Assembly (NCBI GenBank): GCA_900552655.1
Contig: USAE01000016.1
Location: 1 to 29,282 of the forward strand
Source: an uncultured Clostridium sp.
GTDB lineage: Bacteria; Bacillota; Clostridia; TANB77; CAG-508
Direction: 5' to 3'
DNA length: 29,282 nt
Below, one piece after another: positions 1 to 7,306 of the stretch (the stretch's first letter is position 1; the number at the start of each line of letters is the position of its first letter). The position numbers and the translations under genes are program-made. The notes beneath the pieces are model-generated. The model saw only the letters and a list, made by a program, of their open reading frames with translations, was not told the origin of the DNA and did not search any database.

Positions 1-2
1 AG

Positions 3-30
3 ACATTTTATTATATATAATATAAAATGT
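3..30. repeat. AT-rich inverted repeat upstream of the SDR gene
   Basis: Arms ACATTTTAT (3-11) and ATAAAATGT (22-30) are perfect reverse complements around a 10-nt spacer. The repeat lies just before the ribosome-binding site AGGAGG of the first gene. It could be an operator, or the end of a terminator for a gene outside the window. In such AT-rich sequence chance is a real possibility. Confidence 0.35.
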
Positions 31-53
31 AGTATATATTTAGGAGGATAATA

Positions 54-806
54 ATGAAAGCTTTAGTAACAGGTGCTTCGTCTGGAATTGGTAAGAAAAT
101 TGCAATAGAATTAGCCAAAAAAGAATATGACTTAATTCTTGTTTCTAGAGATGAAGAAAAACTAAAAGAAGTACAAAAAGAAATAACTACAAATAGTAAA
201 ATAATTGCAATAGATTTATCTAGTAAAGAAAATTGTAAGAGACTATATAATGAAACTAAAGATGATAATATAGATATATTAGTAAATAATGCAGGTTTTG
301 GAGTACATGGTGATTTTGCAAATACAAATTTAGAAAAAGAAGTAAAAATGCTAGAGACAAATGTAATAGCAGTTAATATATTAATGAAGTTATATTTAAA
401 AGATATGATAAAAAGAAATAGTGGGCATATTTTAAATGTTGCTTCTATGGCAGCCTTTGGCCCAGGACCATTAATGAGTGCATATTATGCATCAAAAGCA
501 TATGTATATAGGCTATCACAAGGTGTAAAAACAGAACTAAAAAAGCAAAAGTCTAATGTAAAAATTTCGGTACTATGCCCAGGTCCAGTAAGAACAAATT
601 TTAACAAAATAGCAGGAGTAGACTTTGCAGCACCATCGCTAAGTAGTGAATATGTAGCAAAATATGCTGTTTGTAAAATGCTAAAAAATAAGTTTACAAT
701 TGTACCAGGGACACTAATGAAAATAACTAGATTTTTAGAAAAAATAGCACCACATAATTTAGTAAGTAATATTGCATATTTTGTTAATTATAAAAAAAAT
801 AAGTAA
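54..806 (+). CDS. Short-chain dehydrogenase/reductase (SDR), classical type
   Basis: A 250-aa classical SDR, the usual length for the family. It is predicted to be a cytoplasmic NAD(P)H-dependent oxidoreductase acting on a carbonyl or hydroxyl group; the substrate cannot be read from the sequence. The N-terminal dinucleotide motif TGASSGIG is at residues 6-13 and the structural NNAG motif at 78-81. The catalytic triad fits Ser131, Tyr144 and Lys148 (YxxxK). The segment after the active site, with PGPVRT, is the usual cofactor/substrate loop. The C-terminal 40 residues are basic and hydrophobic, as in the DltE/YqjQ-like branch that may act on lipids. The start is supported by AGGAGG at 42-47. 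The gene points the same way as the next four, but a 90-bp gap separates it from the phosphodiesterase. Confidence 0.9.
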   Translation: MKALVTGASSGIGKKIAIELAKKEYDLILVSRDEEKLKEVQKEITTNSKIIAIDLSSKENCKRLYNETKDDNIDILVNNAGFGVHGDFANTNLEKEVKMLETNVIAVNILMKLYLKDMIKRNSGHILNVASMAAFGPGPLMSAYYASKAYVYRLSQGVKTELKKQKSNVKISVLCPGPVRTNFNKIAGVDFAAPSLSSEYVAKYAVCKMLKNKFTIVPGTLMKITRFLEKIAPHNLVSNIAYFVNYKKNK

Positions 807-809
807 AAG

Positions 810-881
810 TATTAATTAGTTAAAATTTTGCAATATTTAGATGATTCTACAGTTTAAGTAGAAATATTAATTAGATAAAAT
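810..881. repeat. Two 17-bp direct repeats flanking a small hairpin
   Basis: TATTAATTAGTTAAAAT (810-826) and TATTAATTAGATAAAAT (865-881) differ at one base and lie 55 bp apart (start to start). Between them is a 6-bp hairpin, TTCTAC (845-850) and GTAGAA (858-863), with a 7-nt loop. The repeats fill most of the gap before the phosphodiesterase gene. Function unknown; they could be a paired regulator site or a local duplication. Confidence 0.5.
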
Positions 882-895
882 AAGGAGAAAAACTT

Positions 896-1450
896 ATGAA
901 ATTAATGTTTGCTTCAGACATACATGGAAATTCACACTTTTGTAATAAACTTAAAGAAAGATATAACAAAGAAGAGCCAAATAAACTAATATTATTAGGA
1001 GATTTATTATATAATAAGTCACTTTTATCGTTTGGAAGAAATAATGAAAGACAAAAAACAGCAGGAATTTTAAATGATATGATGGAATATATAATAGCTG
1101 TAAGAGGAAATTGTGACACAGATTTAGACCAAGAATTATTATATTTTCCAATAATGAGTGATTATAAAAAATTAAATGTTGATGGATATGAATTTTTCAT
1201 AACACATGGTCATTTATATGATAAATATCATTTACCTAGTTCTAATAAAAAGGTAATACTAATACATGGTCATACACATATTCCTTGCATAGAAAATACA
1301 AAAGAATACATGTATTTAAACCCAGGTTCTGTATCGGATCCACGACAAGGAAATCCACATACATATATGATATATAAAGATAAAGAATTTATAATTAAAG
1401 ATTTAGAAGGGAAAGAGATTAAGAATATAAAATTAGATGAATACTATTAA
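896..1450 (+). CDS. YfcE/MJ0936-like metallophosphoesterase
   Basis: A 184-aa calcineurin-like phosphodiesterase, the same length as I recall for E. coli YfcE. The metal-binding blocks are all present and in order: DIHGN (8-12), GD (35-36), GNCD (71-74), H104/H106, and GHTH (125-128). Such enzymes use two metal ions, commonly Mn2+, to cleave phosphodiester or phosphomonoester bonds; the physiological substrate in this family is poorly defined. The product is cytoplasmic, with no signal peptide. The ribosome-binding site AAGGAG lies just before the ATG. The last 14 bp overlap the metallopeptidase gene, so the two are probably translationally coupled. Confidence 0.93.
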   Translation: MKLMFASDIHGNSHFCNKLKERYNKEEPNKLILLGDLLYNKSLLSFGRNNERQKTAGILNDMMEYIIAVRGNCDTDLDQELLYFPIMSDYKKLNVDGYEFFITHGHLYDKYHLPSSNKKVILIHGHTHIPCIENTKEYMYLNPGSVSDPRQGNPHTYMIYKDKEFIIKDLEGKEIKNIKLDEYY

Positions 1451-1961
1451 GTGTAAAAAAATAGAATATAATATAGTATATGGAAAAATAAAAAATTTAT
1501 ATATTCATGTAAAAGATGGAAATGTTATAGTAAAAGCTCCCAAATATATTAGCAAAGAATATATAGATAATATAATAGATAAAAAAAGAGATTGGATATT
1601 AAAAAAATTAGAAGAAACAAAAACAGTAAAAAAGGAAAGGGAATATACCAATAAGGATATAGAAAAATTAAAAAATAAGCTGGATGTTATTTTTAAAGAA
1701 TTAATAGAAGAAACAAACTTAATTCCAAATAAAGTAAGAATTAGGAATATTAAGTGCGCTTGGGGAAGTTGTTCAAGTAATAAAAACATAACAATAAACT
1801 TAAAATTAGTAGATAGGCAAGATATAGAAATAAAATATGTTGTACTACACGAATTGTGCCATTTAAAATATATGAATCATTCGGAAAAGTTTTGGAATTT
1901 AGTAGAAAAATATATGCCAGAATATAAAAAAATACGAAAAGAGTTAAAATACGATAGATAA
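1437..1961 (+). CDS. YgjP-type (DUF45) zinc metallopeptidase
   Basis: A 174-aa member of the YgjP/M48-like family of small soluble metallopeptidases. The zinc motif HELCH is at residues 138-142, with a likely third ligand His148 in the HSEKFW segment. The family hallmark WGSC precedes it at 109-112. The N-terminal 60 residues form the usual beta-rich part (VKAPKYISK is characteristic). There is no signal peptide or membrane segment, so it is probably cytoplasmic. Substrates of the family are not well established; in many genomes it lies beside nucleases or restriction enzymes, and here a PDDEXK nuclease is two genes away. It starts inside the end of the phosphodiesterase gene with no strong ribosome-binding site, which suggests coupling. 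The next gene follows after 16 bp. Confidence 0.9.
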   Translation: MNTIKCKKIEYNIVYGKIKNLYIHVKDGNVIVKAPKYISKEYIDNIIDKKRDWILKKLEETKTVKKEREYTNKDIEKLKNKLDVIFKELIEETNLIPNKVRIRNIKCAWGSCSSNKNITINLKLVDRQDIEIKYVVLHELCHLKYMNHSEKFWNLVEKYMPEYKKIRKELKYDR

Positions 1962-1977
1962 GACAGGAGATATAAAA

Positions 1978-3507
1978 ATGATAAGTTCAAAAGATGGAAT
2001 AATAGGTTTTGCAATAGGGGATGCAATGGGAGTTCCAGTAGAATTTACAAATAGAGAAAAGTTAATGAGAAACCCTATAACTTCGATGGTTGGATTTATG
2101 GGGCATAATGTGCCAAAAGGAACTTGGTCAGATGATACATCTATGACGCTTGCAACAATGGATTCTATAACAAAAGCAAATGGTGATATTATTACAAATG
2201 ATATGGCAGATAAGTTTTTAGAATGGATGGAACAAGGAAAATATACACCAGGAGGAAAAATTGTAGATATAGATAGAACAACTTTAAGAGCTCTAGGAAA
2301 ATATAAAACAACAAGAAGAAGTGCTGTAAATTGTGGATGTACAAGTAATACAGATAATGGAAATGGCTCTTTAATGAGAATGTTGCCAATAGTTTATTAT
2401 TCATATTTAAATTGGTTAGAACAAGATAAAATACTAAAATTGGTAGCGGGAATATCATCAATTACACATGCAAACGAAGTAGTAATTATGGGATGCTATA
2501 TGTATGTTAATTATGCAATAGAATTATTAAATACTAATAACAGAAAGACAGCGTACACCAAAATTCAAAATTTAGATTATTCGATGTTTTCTATGCCAAC
2601 AATAAGAGCATATACTAGAATATTAGATAACGAAATTTATCGTTATAGTATAGACGAAATAAAGTCATCTAGCTATATAGTAGATACTTTAGAAGCTATT
2701 TTGTGGGTACTTATAAACACAGATACATATAACCAAGCAATAATAGGTGCAATTAACTTAGGAAGTGACACAGATACAATTGCAGCATGTACAGGTGGAC
2801 TTGCAGGAATTATTTATGGAATAAAAAGTATAAATTCAGACTGGAAAATTGATTTACGCAAGTATTCCGAAATTATAGAAATATGTGAAAAATTTGATGA
2901 AACCTTATATAAAATAAATGGTAGAGAAAACAACAATATACCCATAGATAAAAATGAACTACTAAGGAAGATAGAAATTGTAAATGAAGATATAACTAAA
3001 GTGCCGGCAGATGCTTTAGTTTGTGCTAATACATCTGGTATATTAGGACAAGGTGGAGAAGGAAATATATTTTCTAGTGCAGGTATAGAACTAGAAAATA
3101 AATGCAAAGAATTTGATGTGATACCTAAAGGACAAGCAAAAGTAACAAGAGCATACAGAATTAATACGAAATATATTATGCACACAGTTATACCAAAATG
3201 GTATGACGAAAAAGAAACAAATCAAAATGAAATTTTACAAGAATGTTATAAAAATATATTTAGAGTTTCAGCAGACTATGACATAAAAAGTATAGCAATT
3301 CCAACATTAGGAATAGGAGCTTGTAGTGCACCAGTAGATATAGCGATAAAAATAGCAATTGATGGAATAATAAAAAACATATCGAAAAATCCAGACATAG
3401 AAAAAATATACATAGTATGTAATGATCTTAGGATACAAAGAGCATATGTAGAATATTTATTAGGAAACCGGATAGGGATTTTTAGACAATTCTTAAAATC
3501 TTGGTAG
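1978..3507 (+). CDS. ADP-ribosylglycohydrolase (DraG/ARH) fused to a C-terminal macro domain
   Basis: A 509-aa two-domain protein. Residues 1 to about 305 are an ADP-ribosylglycohydrolase: GDAMG (14-18), the Mg-binding SDDT (51-54), NGNGS (127-131), THAN with His164, and GSDTDT (262-267), which holds the C-terminal Asp pair. This domain removes ADP-ribose from proteins or nucleic acids. Residues about 331-495 are a macro domain: NEDIT (337-340), an ADP-ribose loop with GQGGEGN (357-363), and HTVIPKW. A linker of about 25 residues joins them. The macro loop is unusual: the canonical NAAN is CANT, and the canonical VDG aspartate is replaced by Glu361. It may therefore bind rather than cleave ADP-ribose. 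The ribosome-binding site AGGAGA precedes the ATG. It is probably in one operon with the upstream peptidase; a PDDEXK nuclease follows after 122 bp. The ADP-ribosyl substrate is unknown, and no ADP-ribosyltransferase is visible in the window. Confidence 0.9.
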   Translation: MISSKDGIIGFAIGDAMGVPVEFTNREKLMRNPITSMVGFMGHNVPKGTWSDDTSMTLATMDSITKANGDIITNDMADKFLEWMEQGKYTPGGKIVDIDRTTLRALGKYKTTRRSAVNCGCTSNTDNGNGSLMRMLPIVYYSYLNWLEQDKILKLVAGISSITHANEVVIMGCYMYVNYAIELLNTNNRKTAYTKIQNLDYSMFSMPTIRAYTRILDNEIYRYSIDEIKSSSYIVDTLEAILWVLINTDTYNQAIIGAINLGSDTDTIAACTGGLAGIIYGIKSINSDWKIDLRKYSEIIEICEKFDETLYKINGRENNNIPIDKNELLRKIEIVNEDITKVPADALVCANTSGILGQGGEGNIFSSAGIELENKCKEFDVIPKGQAKVTRAYRINTKYIMHTVIPKWYDEKETNQNEILQECYKNIFRVSADYDIKSIAIPTLGIGACSAPVDIAIKIAIDGIIKNISKNPDIEKIYIVCNDLRIQRAYVEYLLGNRIGIFRQFLKSW

Positions 3508-3572
3508 AAAAACTAAATTTATATTTAAATTTAGAAGAAGATATTACAAAAATAAAATGCGTAAATAGATAA
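3504..3572 (+). pseudogene. Possible remnant of a second macro-domain start
   Basis: Just past the fusion gene, another frame read from 3504 gives a short peptide ending LEEDITKIKCVNR before a stop. EDITKIK resembles the first strand-loop of macro domains, which in many proteins continues CDAIVNAAN. Here it reads C-V-N, as if the codons for D-A-I were lost, and then stops. There is no start codon or ribosome-binding site in this frame. Chance resemblance is quite possible over such a short stretch. Confidence 0.25.
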
Positions 3573-3629
3573 TAATTTATGGTCATAAGTGCTATTGATA
3601 AATAAAATAAAAAAGGAGACTTTTAAATT

Positions 3630-4652
3630 ATGAAAAATAATTTAATTAATGAAGATTATAAAGATTTTATAGGAGATATAAAAAATAAAATCAGAAATAG
3701 CCAATATGAAGCCATGAGAGCAGTAAACACAGCTTTAATAAATTTATACTGGGGAATTGGACAAGAAATATATAAGCAACAGAGAGAAAGAGGCTGGGGA
3801 AAATCAATTGTTGAAGTATTATCCAAAGAGATAAAAAAGGATTTTCCAGATGTTAAGGGCTTTTCGTCAAGTAATTTATGGAGAATGCGAAATTTCTATG
3901 TAACATATAGTAACGAAGAAAATCTCGCACCACTAGTGCGAGAAATCAGCTGGAGTAAAAATATAGCTATAATGGAAAAATGCAAAGATCACCTTGAAAG
4001 AGAATTTTATATAAAGATGACAAAAAAATATGGTTGGACAAAAGATGTATTAATTAATCATATTGAAAATAAATCTTATGAAAAATATTTAATAAATCAG
4101 ACAAATTTTGACGAAGCATTACCTGAAAAATATATAAATCAAGCAAAATTAGCAGTCAAAGATGAATATATTTTTGATTTTATGGAGCTTTCTGAACAAC
4201 ACTCTGAAAAAGAGTTAGAAGAAAGTTTAATAAATAATATGAAGGCATTTCTTGAAGAAATGGGAGGTAATTTTGCTTTTATTGGAAGTCAATATCATAT
4301 AAATGTTGGAGGAGTAGACTTTTATATAGATTTATTATTGTATCATAGAACTTTAAAAAGTTTAGTAGCTATTGAATTGAAAATAGGAGATTTTAAACCT
4401 GAATTTGTAGGACAACTTCAATTTTATTTAACTGCATTAGATAAACAAGTAAAACTAGAACATGAAAATCCATCAATAGGTATTATAATATGTAAAAACA
4501 AAAATAGAACTGTTGTAGAATATGCTTTAAATAATAGCTATAAGCCAATAGGTGTAGCTACTTATCAGATAAGTGATACTTTACCAGAAAAGATGAAAGA
4601 CTTATTACCTTCCCCAGAAGAAATAGATAAGAGATTACAGAATATAGAATAG
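3630..4652 (+). CDS. YhcG-family (DUF1016) PDDEXK nuclease
   Basis: A 340-aa protein of the YhcG family. Residues about 13-150 match the N-terminal DUF1016 winged-helix-like region (WGIGQEI, GFSSSNLWRMRNFY, LVREISWSKN). Residues about 185-325 form the PDDEXK nuclease fold: Asp230/Asp234, then Glu249-x-Lys251 (AIELKIGDF), then Gln262 in the following helix. These are the expected catalytic positions, so the enzyme looks intact. Family members are predicted DNA or structured-nucleic-acid endonucleases, often found near restriction-modification genes and in variable genome islands; the physiological role is not settled. Here no methyltransferase or restriction gene is next to it. Its neighbour is an ADP-ribosyl hydrolase fusion. 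The ribosome-binding site AAGGAG is about 11 bp before the ATG. Transcription probably ends at the hairpin at 4687-4736. Confidence 0.92.
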   Translation: MKNNLINEDYKDFIGDIKNKIRNSQYEAMRAVNTALINLYWGIGQEIYKQQRERGWGKSIVEVLSKEIKKDFPDVKGFSSSNLWRMRNFYVTYSNEENLAPLVREISWSKNIAIMEKCKDHLEREFYIKMTKKYGWTKDVLINHIENKSYEKYLINQTNFDEALPEKYINQAKLAVKDEYIFDFMELSEQHSEKELEESLINNMKAFLEEMGGNFAFIGSQYHINVGGVDFYIDLLLYHRTLKSLVAIELKIGDFKPEFVGQLQFYLTALDKQVKLEHENPSIGIIICKNKNRTVVEYALNNSYKPIGVATYQISDTLPEKMKDLLPSPEEIDKRLQNIE

Positions 4653-4686
4653 TGAGAAAACATTATGATTTATGAAGAAATAAAAG

Positions 4687-4736
4687 TAATATAAAATGAT
4701 AAGACGACATTATAATATTCTTATCATTTTATATTA
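4687..4736. terminator. Bidirectional terminator between the YhcG nuclease and dgt
   Basis: A 17-bp perfect inverted repeat: the arm at 4687-4703 (ending ATGATAAG) pairs with 4720-4736 (starting CTTATCAT), around a 16-nt loop. It lies between two convergent genes, and the AT-rich arms supply U-tracts on both strands. Confidence 0.75.
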
Positions 4737-4749
4737 AGAAATGTATTCA

Positions 4750-5955
4750 TTAATATTTTACAATATCATTATATGTTTCTATTGCATAGCTATCAGTCAT
4801 GCCAGAAATATAAGTAACAATAGCTGACTTATAATCGCTGATATTATTCATATCGTATAATATTTTATTTTTCAAATTACTTCTATCACTGGATATATTC
4901 CAATAGCAAGAAATCCATTTAATAAAAGTATCTATTACCTTTGGATAGAAAGATTTTTGGCTATTTAATTTATATAAAGTTTTCATTCCATCATAACAAT
5001 TACTTAGAGTATTAAAAATTTCATTTAAAATAAGTGAAAAATATTTTTCTGAAGGTTTCATACAACTGTGTTTATAAATATATTTATAATTAAATTCTTT
5101 TAATCTTTTTATTCGTTCATAAGTATTTTCAGAAAATTTTAAGCCATCTTCTATAGAAGAGTTATTACATAAATCTGCTATAAAATCACCGATAATATTA
5201 GTATTGTTTAAATTAGCAGATTTAGGAACTTCTAATAGATTATATAATTCAGTTAAATTACTATCTAAAATTCCCATAGATATTGCATCTTCTATATCTC
5301 TACCTAAATAAGAAATTTTGTCAGATATTTTTACTACACAAGCTTCCCATGTATATGGAGAATATTGGTTAGATTTAAGATAATCATTTTCTAAGTTGAT
5401 AAATTCAGTTCTAGGTTTTAGAGAAAATTCATCTATTTCACCACAATGTGAGATAATTCCATCCCTTACAGCATATGTTAAATTTAAATTTTTTTCTTCG
5501 CCATTTATATTAGTTAGTAATTCTATATTATCCACAAAGTTTAAACCATTTCTTTCATGCCAAAAAGAATCTAAATTATTTTCTAAACAAATCTTGTTTA
5601 AAATTTGCTCACCTTTATGCCCAAAAGGACTATGGCCAATATCATGTGCTATGGAAATGGCTCTTGTTAAGTTTGTATTTAAACCTAAAGATTTTGCAAT
5701 AGTATAACTTGTAGCATCAACATTATTTACATGTTCTATACGAGTACATATATGGTCATTTTTAGGCAAGAAGAATACTTGTGTTTTATGTTTTAATCTT
5801 CTATACGCATTACAATATATAATTCTGTCATAATCTCTTTCGAATTCGGAACGAACATCATTTTCTTTTTTATATAAATCATCTTGTCTAGAAATTAAGT
5901 TATTCCAATTTGGATTATTTGGGGTAGCAGAAACACTGTTAAATTTAAAATCCAT
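4750..5955 (-). CDS. dgt: Deoxyguanosinetriphosphate triphosphohydrolase-like protein (HD domain)
   Basis: A 401-aa HD-superfamily dNTP triphosphohydrolase. Such enzymes split dGTP (or other dNTPs) into deoxynucleoside and triphosphate, and so control dNTP pools. Visible motifs: RLKHKTQVF near residue 53, His75 (RIEHVNNV), the His104-Asp105 pair (AHDIGHSPFGHKGE), and the metal-coordinating region further on. Length and order suit the bacterial Dgt family. The start is backed by a strong AAGGAGGA just before the ATG. It is transcribed away from ctsR. The upstream spacer holds a small palindrome (5985-5998) but no clear promoter that I can call. It stands alone on its strand and ends at the shared terminator. 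Confidence 0.93.
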   Translation of the reverse strand: MDFKFNSVSATPNNPNWNNLISRQDDLYKKENDVRSEFERDYDRIIYCNAYRRLKHKTQVFFLPKNDHICTRIEHVNNVDATSYTIAKSLGLNTNLTRAISIAHDIGHSPFGHKGEQILNKICLENNLDSFWHERNGLNFVDNIELLTNINGEEKNLNLTYAVRDGIISHCGEIDEFSLKPRTEFINLENDYLKSNQYSPYTWEACVVKISDKISYLGRDIEDAISMGILDSNLTELYNLLEVPKSANLNNTNIIGDFIADLCNNSSIEDGLKFSENTYERIKRLKEFNYKYIYKHSCMKPSEKYFSLILNEIFNTLSNCYDGMKTLYKLNSQKSFYPKVIDTFIKWISCYWNISSDRSNLKNKILYDMNNISDYKSAIVTYISGMTDSYAIETYNDIVKY

Positions 5956-5984
5956 TAAAATTCCTCCTTAAACTAGTATAAAGA

Positions 5985-5998
5985 ACCTTAAATAAGGT
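5985..5998. repeat. Short palindrome upstream of dgt
   Basis: ACCTTA (5985-5990), a 2-nt centre and TAAGGT (5993-5998) form a 14-bp palindrome, 30 bp upstream of the dgt start in the dgt/ctsR divergent spacer. It would lie in the 5' leader or promoter of dgt. It may be an operator; no regulator is assigned. Confidence 0.35.
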
Positions 5999-6073
5999 AC
6001 TTAAAATTCATTTAAAGTTTATCATAAAAAAATCATATAAGTAAGGAAATTTTTAAAATTTTAAAAACAATAC

Positions 6074-6137
6074 TTGATTTTTTTAAAAAAGGGAGTATAA
6101 TATAATTTGAAAAGGTCAAAGAAAGTCAAAGTCAAAG
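6074..6137 (+). promoter_or_regulatory. ctsR-operon promoter with CtsR operator
   Basis: A sigma-A-type promoter: -35 TTGATT (6074-6079), a 16-bp spacer, and -10 TATAAT (6096-6101), with an overlapping second TATAAT at 6101-6106. Directly over the expected transcription start is GGTCAAAGAAAGTCAAA (6114-6130), an exact match to the CtsR operator (two heptads RGTCAAA three bases apart). A third partial heptad, GTCAAA, follows at 6131-6136. This supports autorepression of ctsR-mcsA-mcsB-clpC and heat/stress induction. Confidence 0.92.
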
Positions 6138-6214
6138 ACGAGAAAAACTGAAAAATTACAAAATAGATGAACAAAAGCAAACAAGCTAAACGAACCAACA
6201 AAGGAAGTGATGAA

Positions 6215-6664
6215 ATGAGAATCTCAGATTTAATAGAAGACTTTATAAAAGATATGCTAAAAACAGAAGATGAATTAGAAATACAAAGGAATGAGCTTGC
6301 AGAACAGTTTAATTGTGTTCCTTCACAAATAAATTACGTAATATCCACACGTTTTAAACCATCACAAGGTTATTATGTAGAAAGTAGAAGAGGTGGAGGA
6401 GGTCATATAACAATTAAAAAAATAAATATAACTCAGAGTAATTATTTAATGCATATAATAACAAGTATTGGCGATAATTTAACATCTAAAGAAGTGGACA
6501 TTTTTATAAGTAATTTTTTATCAGATGGAATTGTAACTAAAAAAGAAGCCAAACTTTTGAAAGTGGCAACAAGTGACAATGTACTTAATGTGCCAATAGA
6601 AATAAAGGATATGCTAAGAGCGAGAATTTTTAAAAATATGTTAATAAATTTAGTAGAAGACTAA
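6215..6664 (+). CDS. ctsR: CtsR, class III heat-shock repressor
   Basis: Transcriptional repressor of the clp stress regulon. Starting at ATG 6215 gives 149 aa, the normal CtsR length. This start has AAGGAAG (6201-6207) at 7 bp, while an in-frame ATG at 6167 would add 16 basic residues foreign to the family and lacks a good ribosome-binding site. The N-terminal winged helix-turn-helix covers about residues 1-70. The tetraglycine wing RRGGGGH is the temperature-sensing element known in Bacillus CtsR and also contacts DNA. The C-terminal half is the dimerisation/McsB-contact region (KEAKLLKVA). Its operator sits on its own promoter. First gene of the operon, followed 33 bp later by mcsA. Confidence 0.95.
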   Translation: MRISDLIEDFIKDMLKTEDELEIQRNELAEQFNCVPSQINYVISTRFKPSQGYYVESRRGGGGHITIKKINITQSNYLMHIITSIGDNLTSKEVDIFISNFLSDGIVTKKEAKLLKVATSDNVLNVPIEIKDMLRARIFKNMLINLVED

Positions 6665-6697
6665 AATTTAATATTGTATATTAAGGAGGTTTTTATT

Positions 6698-7261
6698 ATG
6701 AAATGTCAAAAATGTGGTAGTAAAGAAGCAAATGTAAAATATACACAAATTATTAATGGTGTAAAAAAAGAAATGAACTTATGCGAAGATTGTGCAAAGG
6801 AACTTGGAATAGGAAGAGAACTTAACTTTAATATGTCTATGAATTTACCAAGCTTTTTAGGAGGATTTTTTGATGAATACAATATGGATTCATTCATTCC
6901 TTCTATAGGTTCTATAAGAGAAGAAGGATGTAACACTTGTGGTACAACTTATAACGAGTTTGCAAATACAGGTTTATTTGGTTGTATGGAATGTTACGAT
7001 ATATTTGCAGATAGGTTGGATCCAATATTAAGAAATATACAAGGTTCTAATAGGCATATAGGCAGAAAATCTAGAAGTTTAGACAAAAGTATAGTAAAAA
7101 ATATGGAAGAAAAGCAAAAAGAATTAAATAAGAATAAAGAAAATAAAAAAGATTCTAAAGAAAGTTTGGAAGAAAAATTAAAATTAGCAATTAAAGAAGA
7201 AAGATATGAAGATGCTGCAAAAATAAGAGATGAAATAAAAAAATTTAATAAAGAAAATTAA
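6698..7261 (+). CDS. mcsA: McsA, zinc-binding activator of the McsB arginine kinase
   Basis: A 187-aa protein that in Bacillus binds and activates McsB and affects CtsR activity under heavy-metal and heat stress. Four CxxC pairs are visible, at 3/6, 29/32, 78/81 and 96/99, giving two zinc ribbons as in characterised McsA. A charged linker (about 125-156) leads to a C-terminal UVR motif (about 157-184; LEEKLKLAIKEERYEDAAKIRDE). Start: ATG 6698 has AAGGAGGT at 7 bp; an in-frame ATG at 6674 lies upstream of that site and is not used. All zinc ligands are kept, in contrast to the altered kinase encoded next. Confidence 0.93.
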   Translation: MKCQKCGSKEANVKYTQIINGVKKEMNLCEDCAKELGIGRELNFNMSMNLPSFLGGFFDEYNMDSFIPSIGSIREEGCNTCGTTYNEFANTGLFGCMECYDIFADRLDPILRNIQGSNRHIGRKSRSLDKSIVKNMEEKQKELNKNKENKKDSKESLEEKLKLAIKEERYEDAAKIRDEIKKFNKEN

Positions 7262-7306
7262 TAAAAAATCTGGATTAAATTAAATATATTTTAGGAGGTA
7301 ATATAT

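Noticed and set aside
3921..3939. CTCGCAC/GTGCGAG inverted repeat inside the YhcG nuclease gene, possibly an inserted repeat or attenuator
   Set aside because: It encodes the LAPLVREI stretch, which belongs to the conserved LVREISWS segment of the family; the frame is uninterrupted, so coding constraint is a sufficient explanation.
6167..6214. Upstream start of CtsR giving a 16-residue basic extension
   Set aside because: The ATG at 6215 has an ideal ribosome-binding site and gives the normal family length; the extension resembles no CtsR.
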